Under the pieces are notes generated by a model. It was given only the letters and a program-made list of their open reading frames with translations, was not told the origin of the DNA and made no database searches. A DNA stretch of 30,546 nucleotides, from the NCBI GenBank assembly GCA_964636625.1, contig CAZWUL010000011.1:1-30546 (forward strand), read 5' to 3'. Below, one piece after another: positions 27,277 to 30,546 of this stretch. Position 1 is the stretch's first letter. Every line of letters starts with the position of its first letter. The position numbers and the translations under genes are program-made. The DNA comes from CAZWUL01 sp964636625 (lineage in GTDB: Bacteria; Atribacterota; Phoenicimicrobiia; Phoenicimicrobiales; Stramentimicrobiaceae).

Positions 27277-28155
27277 TTAGTTGTATTCATTTTTTAGTTC
27301 TTGGTACATCTCATATGCTTCCTCTGGTTTTTTGTTTTCATGGACAACCGCTTTTATGGCTCGAGTCATTGCTATTGGGGATTCAGACTGAAATATATTT
27401 CTCCCCATGTCTACACCAGATGCCCCCTCTTGTAAAGCTTTATAAGCCATCTTTAATGCATCCAGTTCTGGACGTTTTTTCCCTCCTGCAATAACAATAG
27501 GAACAGGACAGGATTTAGTAACAGTTTCAAAGCCCTCTTCAACATAATATGTTTTGACAAATTGTGCCCCCATTTCAGCGCATATCCTGGTTGCAAGCCT
27601 GAAATATTTAGCATCTCTTACCATATCTTTTCCCACTGCTGTCACTGCCAGAGTGGGCATACCGTATTGAGTGCCAATATTCACAAGTTTCGACATATTG
27701 AGAAGTGATTTTGTTTCATATTCTCCTCCAATAAAAACCTGTACTGCCATTGCAGAGACATTCATTCTGATAGACTCTTCTACACTTACTGCAATCTCCT
27801 CATTAGAAAGTTCTTTTAAAATACTTGGTCCTCCTGAAGCTCGCATAACAATTGATTTAGTAGTAGCCGGGGGTATAATGCTCCGTAGTATCCCTCTTGT
27901 TAACATTAATGTATCTACATATGGGACAAGGGGTAGTATGTTCACATCTATTCTTTCTAATCCGGTTGTTGGCCCCTGGAAATAACCGTGGTCAAAGGCT
28001 AACATTAGTGTATGGCCATCTTTTGGATTAAATATCCTTGCCATTCTATTTTTCATTCCCCACCCAAGTTCATTAGAGCCTTTTAGGAAAAATAATTCTG
28101 ATTTTTGTGGTATTTCTAAATGAAAATTCTTTCCTTCTTTATCAACTTCTGGCAT
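27277..28155 (-). CDS. lsrF: LsrF-like class I aldolase/thiolase
   Basis: 292 residues, the length of E. coli LsrF (291), and strikingly close to it from memory: WGMKNRMARIFNP, MLAFDHGYFQGPTTGLERID, TRGILRS, MAVTGVGKDMVRD-like TLAVTAVGKDMVRD, KTYYVEEGFE, VIAGGKK and GASGVDMGRNIFQS. Lys201 corresponds to the catalytic Lys203. LsrF transfers an acetyl group from 3-hydroxy-5-phosphooxy-pentane-2,4-dione to CoA, giving acetyl-CoA and dihydroxyacetone phosphate, the last step of AI-2 breakdown. None of LsrK, LsrG or LsrR is recognisable here, so its substrate may come from another route. AGGAGA precedes the ATG. Other DhnA-type aldolase activity on a sugar phosphate cannot be excluded. Confidence 0.88.
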   Translation of the reverse strand: MPEVDKEGKNFHLEIPQKSELFFLKGSNELGWGMKNRMARIFNPKDGHTLMLAFDHGYFQGPTTGLERIDVNILPLVPYVDTLMLTRGILRSIIPPATTKSIVMRASGGPSILKELSNEEIAVSVEESIRMNVSAMAVQVFIGGEYETKSLLNMSKLVNIGTQYGMPTLAVTAVGKDMVRDAKYFRLATRICAEMGAQFVKTYYVEEGFETVTKSCPVPIVIAGGKKRPELDALKMAYKALQEGASGVDMGRNIFQSESPIAMTRAIKAVVHENKKPEEAYEMYQELKNEYN

Positions 28156-28182
28156 AACAATCTTCTCCTTTCTTTTTGTATA

Positions 28183-28752
28183 TTATTTTCTAGGATAGAC
28201 AAGGTCCTCAAAATCTTCTATTTTTAAACCTTTGTTTTCAATTTCTTTCAGAATAATCTCTGTAGCCCACTTTGCTCCATCTCCAACAACTGCACAGCAT
28301 TTATCATCATCTTCATGAGCCCCTGCATCCCTAAATAATTGTTTATCTCCATCATCCCTGAGATTAAAAGCTCTTCCAAATATTTTTTTATGAATCTCTT
28401 TACATATTACAGTCCCATATTTTTCTACAAACTTATCATGAAGTTCCGCCGCCATTCTAAAGGAGACATATTTGTCTTCACGACCCTTGGTAGTTGCTTC
28501 TTCATCCCTTGTCCTGCCAAAAAAAAGGCTCATCATCATAATTCCACCAGAATAACCTCCACATAACCCATCAGTACATTCTCCTGCGCCACCGGCAAGG
28601 CCACTGGCTGCTTTGTAAACAAAGTCATTTCTGGTATTGAGGGCATCTTGAATTGCAGCAATAGCACATTGCGCACATCCTCTATAATTCCGTTCACCAT
28701 CAAATCCTTGTTTATATGCTTGTTGAACTATTTCTTCTTTTTTCTTTTCCAT
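28183..28752 (-). CDS. C_GCAxxG_C_C family (redox-active) protein
   Basis: A 189-residue cytoplasmic protein of the C_GCAxxG_C_C family found mostly in anaerobes. Cysteines stand at 26, 29 (RGCAQCA), 59, 64 (GECTDGLCGGYSGG), 117, 152 and 153 (KCC). The pattern suggests metal or Fe-S binding or redox chemistry, but no activity is established for the family. AGGAGAT precedes the ATG. It is the first intact gene of the island, 27 bases before LsrF, and has its own good promoter. Its presence fits an oxygen-free pathway such as the glycyl-radical one; a direct partnership is only a guess. Confidence 0.87.
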   Translation of the reverse strand: MEKKKEEIVQQAYKQGFDGERNYRGCAQCAIAAIQDALNTRNDFVYKAASGLAGGAGECTDGLCGGYSGGIMMMSLFFGRTRDEEATTKGREDKYVSFRMAAELHDKFVEKYGTVICKEIHKKIFGRAFNLRDDGDKQLFRDAGAHEDDDKCCAVVGDGAKWATEIILKEIENKGLKIEDFEDLVYPRK

Positions 28753-28838
28753 AATAAAATAATCTCCTTTTTATTTTTATCACCACAATTAAAATTCAAA
28801 TGTTAATCATATGAATCTTAGAGGGAATTATAATTTAT

Positions 28839-28866
28839 ATTATATTTTCCATCAAACGTGTGTCAC
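28839..28866 (-). promoter_or_regulatory. Promoter of the C_GCAxxG_C_C / lsrF genes
   Basis: Minus strand GTGACA (28861-28866), 16-base spacer, perfect TATAAT (28839-28844). Transcription would begin near 28832, about 80 bases before the ATG. No LacI-type operator overlaps it. Confidence 0.6.
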
Positions 28867-29328
28867 ATTTTTAGCCAATGTCAATATTATTAATTGTCAA
28901 TATTTATTAACTTAGGGTTGAATCTCTTCCTTCATTTTAACATTTATTGTAAAAACTCTTTGTCTCTTTGGTTTTATAATCTTTGCCTGCATATCCATAA
29001 TTACGCCAAACTTTAATATCTTGGGCAATATCCCCTCCAGGAAGCAAGGGTATCTCAAGTAAATAAATTCATCTCTATTTGAAAAAATAGAATGGAGGGT
29101 TCACCACCTTAATAAGAGCTTACTCATACTATTCATACTAATAAGGTGGCACTGTATCAACAGAATTTCATTGTCAAATAACAAATTCAGGTAATTTTGC
29201 TTATGCATCAACCAATTTTTTATGACTATAAAATGTTTTAATTGATTGTTAGCCAAGTTCTTTGGATTTTAAATCTATTGAATTTCGAATCATTTTAGAT
29301 GTAAAAGTTTTAAGATGCTAAACTCAGA

Positions 29329-29342
29329 TGTAACCGATTACA
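29329..29342. promoter_or_regulatory. LacI-type operator at the head of the island
   Basis: TGTAACCGATTACA, differing from the GRE operator (TGTAACCGTTTACA) at one base, with the same central CG and TGTAA/TTACA arms. It begins eight bases after a -10 box on the minus strand. Confidence 0.82.
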
Positions 29343-29350
29343 GTAAATTT

Positions 29351-29379
29351 AAAATACCACATTTTACTGATGATGTCAA
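29351..29379 (-). promoter_or_regulatory. Distal promoter of the island, operator-linked
   Basis: Minus strand TTGACA (29374-29379), 17-base spacer, TATTTT (29351-29356) with an extended -10 (TGG). The same layout as the GRE promoter, with the operator just downstream. It lies about 600 bases before the first intact gene. Confidence 0.7.
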
Positions 29380-29390
29380 TGATTGAATTG

Positions 29391-29415
29391 CCCCAAGAAA
29401 CAAGGGACGGTTCTT
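29391..29415. repeat. REP-like motif after the macB-type gene
   Basis: Starting five bases after the permease stop, this stretch contains AAGAAAC, then GGGACGGTTCTT. The ends AAGAA and TTCTT pair around the GGGACGG core. GGGACGGTTC-type palindromes recur as dispersed intergenic elements in several anaerobic genomes (general recollection). Only one copy is in this window, so repetition cannot be shown here. Confidence 0.35.
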
Positions 29416-29419
29416 CATA

Positions 29420-30546
29420 TCATTCGTATCTTAAAGCATCTACCGGATTTAATTTTGCAGCTTTCATGGCAGGATATAAACCAAAGAAAATTCCAATAAA
29501 CAAGGCAAAACCAAAGGCTAAAACAACAGAAATAGTAGGAATAACCAGGGGCCAATCCCCAACTTTTGATAAAGAATAGGCAATTCCCCAGCCAAAGCTG
29601 ATACCAATCATCCCGCCCACGCTACTCAAACTCAATGATTCCATTAAAAACTGGAATAATATATTTCGATTCTTGGCTCCCAATGCTTTACGGATACCGA
29701 TTTCTCGGGTTCGTTCGGTAACTGATACCAGCATAATATTCATAATACCAATCCCACCGACTAACAGCGAGATAGCGGCAATACCGCCCAGCATCAAGCT
29801 CATAGTAGCAGTTACAGAACTCACTGTATCGAGGATTTCATCCTGACTGATAATTCGAAAATTTTCTTTATCCGGATCATCTAAAAATGTTATCATAAAA
29901 TACTCTAATTCTTTAACCGCATTGGAGGCTTTTTCTGAGGAATAAGCCTGGGCAATTAAAGAATCTACATAATTATGATTGGTCAATCGGTCCATCGCAA
30001 CAGACAAAGGAATGTAAGCTTGTTCGTCCAGGTTTCCGGCCATCGAGCCACCTTTTTCTTCCATGATTCCAATTACCTGGAATGCATAAATCCGACCATT
30101 ATAGTTCATTTTGACTTTTTGCCCTATAGGATTTCTATTTTCAAACAGATCAGTAGCCAGCTGGGCACCCAAAACTATTACCTGCCTTCGATCTGTAACA
30201 TCATCCTGGCCAAGAAAAACACCCCGGGCAACTTCATAATTATTCACCTGTGCATAATCAGAAATGGTTCCGATTGTGGTAGCACTGACATTTACATCAT
30301 CGCTAATCAATGTTCCGGCAATCTGTTTGGTCGGGATCACCTTTCTAACAGAAGGGCAGAATTCTTCCATATAATCTCCTAATTCCAGGGTAAATTCTTC
30401 TTGAGAACTTGTACTTGCTCTGCCTGCTTGGCCTCTGGAACTCCTGGAATAAACAGTAATCATATTGGAACCCAAATCAGCAATTCGAGTAGTAACCTGT
30501 CGAGTAGAACCGGTACCTACCGACACAATAGCAATCACGGCACCTA
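29420..30546 (-). CDS. MacB/FtsX-type ABC transporter permease, C-terminal part
   Basis: Open to the right edge, so the N-terminus is missing. The frame at the edge reads GAVIAIVSVGTG, the conserved end of the first membrane helix in MacB-type permeases, which means only a short N-terminal piece is lost. A MacB-type periplasmic domain follows (about 30-240 of the visible part), then an FtsX domain with three membrane helices (about 245-365) and the family motif SVTERTREIGIRKALGAKNRNI, ending in PVDALRYE. Such permeases work with a separate or fused ATPase in mechanotransmission-type export of lipoproteins, peptides or drugs; the partner should lie off the window. It reads toward the island but belongs to another unit. 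Confidence 0.92.
   Translation of the reverse strand, partial: GAVIAIVSVGTGSTRQVTTRIADLGSNMITVYSRSSRGQAGRASTSSQEEFTLELGDYMEEFCPSVRKVIPTKQIAGTLISDDVNVSATTIGTISDYAQVNNYEVARGVFLGQDDVTDRRQVIVLGAQLATDLFENRNPIGQKVKMNYNGRIYAFQVIGIMEEKGGSMAGNLDEQAYIPLSVAMDRLTNHNYVDSLIAQAYSSEKASNAVKELEYFMITFLDDPDKENFRIISQDEILDTVSSVTATMSLMLGGIAAISLLVGGIGIMNIMLVSVTERTREIGIRKALGAKNRNILFQFLMESLSLSSVGGMIGISFGWGIAYSLSKVGDWPLVIPTISVVLAFGFALFIGIFFGLYPAMKAAKLNPVDALRYE

Larger units (their letters stand above)
28753..29419. other. Long leader region with a decayed coding stretch
   Basis: These 667 bases lie between the macB-like gene and the first intact island gene. They hold two minus-strand promoters (28839-28866; 29351-29379), a LacI-type operator (29329-29342) and a REP-like motif (29391-29415). 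Between promoter and gene, the minus frame from an ATG at 29208 to a stop at 28912 is open for 98 codons apart from one TGA at 29101-29103; the second part has a protein-like composition (for example ILPKILKFGVIMDMQ). A second frame (29068 to 28937) is also open. I recognise no family. Either the operon's original first gene has decayed, or this is a long untranslated leader. CCACCTTA/TAAGGTGG (about 29104-29148) could form a hairpin. Confidence 0.35.

Noticed and set aside
27204..27494. Plus-strand open frame of 96 residues spanning the lsrF end
   Set aside because: Most of it is antisense to the well-conserved C-terminus of LsrF; no binding site or recognisable protein.
20551..28752. Propanediol-utilisation microcompartment locus
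   Set aside because: A FucA-like aldolase and a GRE are present, but no shell proteins, phosphotransacylase or CoA-aldehyde dehydrogenase are seen.
29054..29150. Possible riboswitch or CRISPR-like repeats in the leader region
   Set aside because: There are only isolated inverted repeats (CCACCTTA/TAAGGTGG and CCCTCCA/TGGAGGG), with no regular repeat-spacer spacing and no known aptamer core.
1..30546. tRNA, rRNA or CRISPR array
   Set aside because: No tRNA cloverleaf with CCA-end features, no rRNA sequence and no regularly spaced repeats were seen on either strand.

Overview
The window is AT-rich DNA from what looks like an anaerobic bacterium. The evidence is a glycyl-radical enzyme with its radical-SAM activase, a C_GCAxxG_C_C redox protein and a serine T-box leader. 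The ABC sugar-binding protein has an ordinary cleavable signal peptide with no lipobox, which favours a diderm host. A low-GC diderm lineage such as Atribacterota or Halanaerobiales-like Firmicutes would fit, but this is inference from gene content, not a phylogenetic result. Nearly everything is on the minus strand; only a histidine kinase/response regulator pair is on the plus strand.

Layout, left to right. (1) 56-838: an IclR regulator with its own promoter. (2) 1007-4660: a serine operon read leftward, serC-like aminotransferase, serA, then a DUF1015 protein, behind a complete T-box leader whose specifier codon reads UCC (serine). (3) 4728-7608: purD then purH, the last steps of purine synthesis. 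(4) 8023-10422: alpha-glucan phosphorylase and a small protein with a degenerate Nudix box. (5) 10749-12933: an OmpR-type two-component system on the plus strand.

(6) 13097-28752: a large sugar-catabolic island, all on the minus strand. In transcription order it holds a C_GCAxxG_C_C protein, a close LsrF homologue, a structured IS200/IS605-like relic, a class II aldolase, an SDR dehydrogenase, an RraA-family protein, ribokinase, ribose pyranase, a glycyl-radical enzyme (GRE), its activase (frame broken at a run of nine A), a LacI regulator, the RbsB/RbsA/RbsC transporter and a xylulokinase-like FGGY kinase. Two sigma70-type promoters in it, one before the GRE and one at the head of the island, carry almost the same 14-bp LacI-type operator just after the -10 box, so the island probably forms one LacI regulon. 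(7) 29420-30546: the C-terminal part of a MacB/FtsX-type ABC permease, cut by the window edge.

The most interesting content is the GRE embedded in a ribose/pentose regulon together with an LsrF-type thiolase and a xylulokinase. The GRE has the dehydratase Cys-x-Glu motif, but differs from glycerol dehydratase at remembered substrate-contact positions. One chemically coherent, unproven reading is radical dehydration of a pentitol to a 1-deoxypentulose, phosphorylation by the kinase, oxidation by the SDR, and LsrF cleavage to acetyl-CoA plus dihydroxyacetone phosphate.
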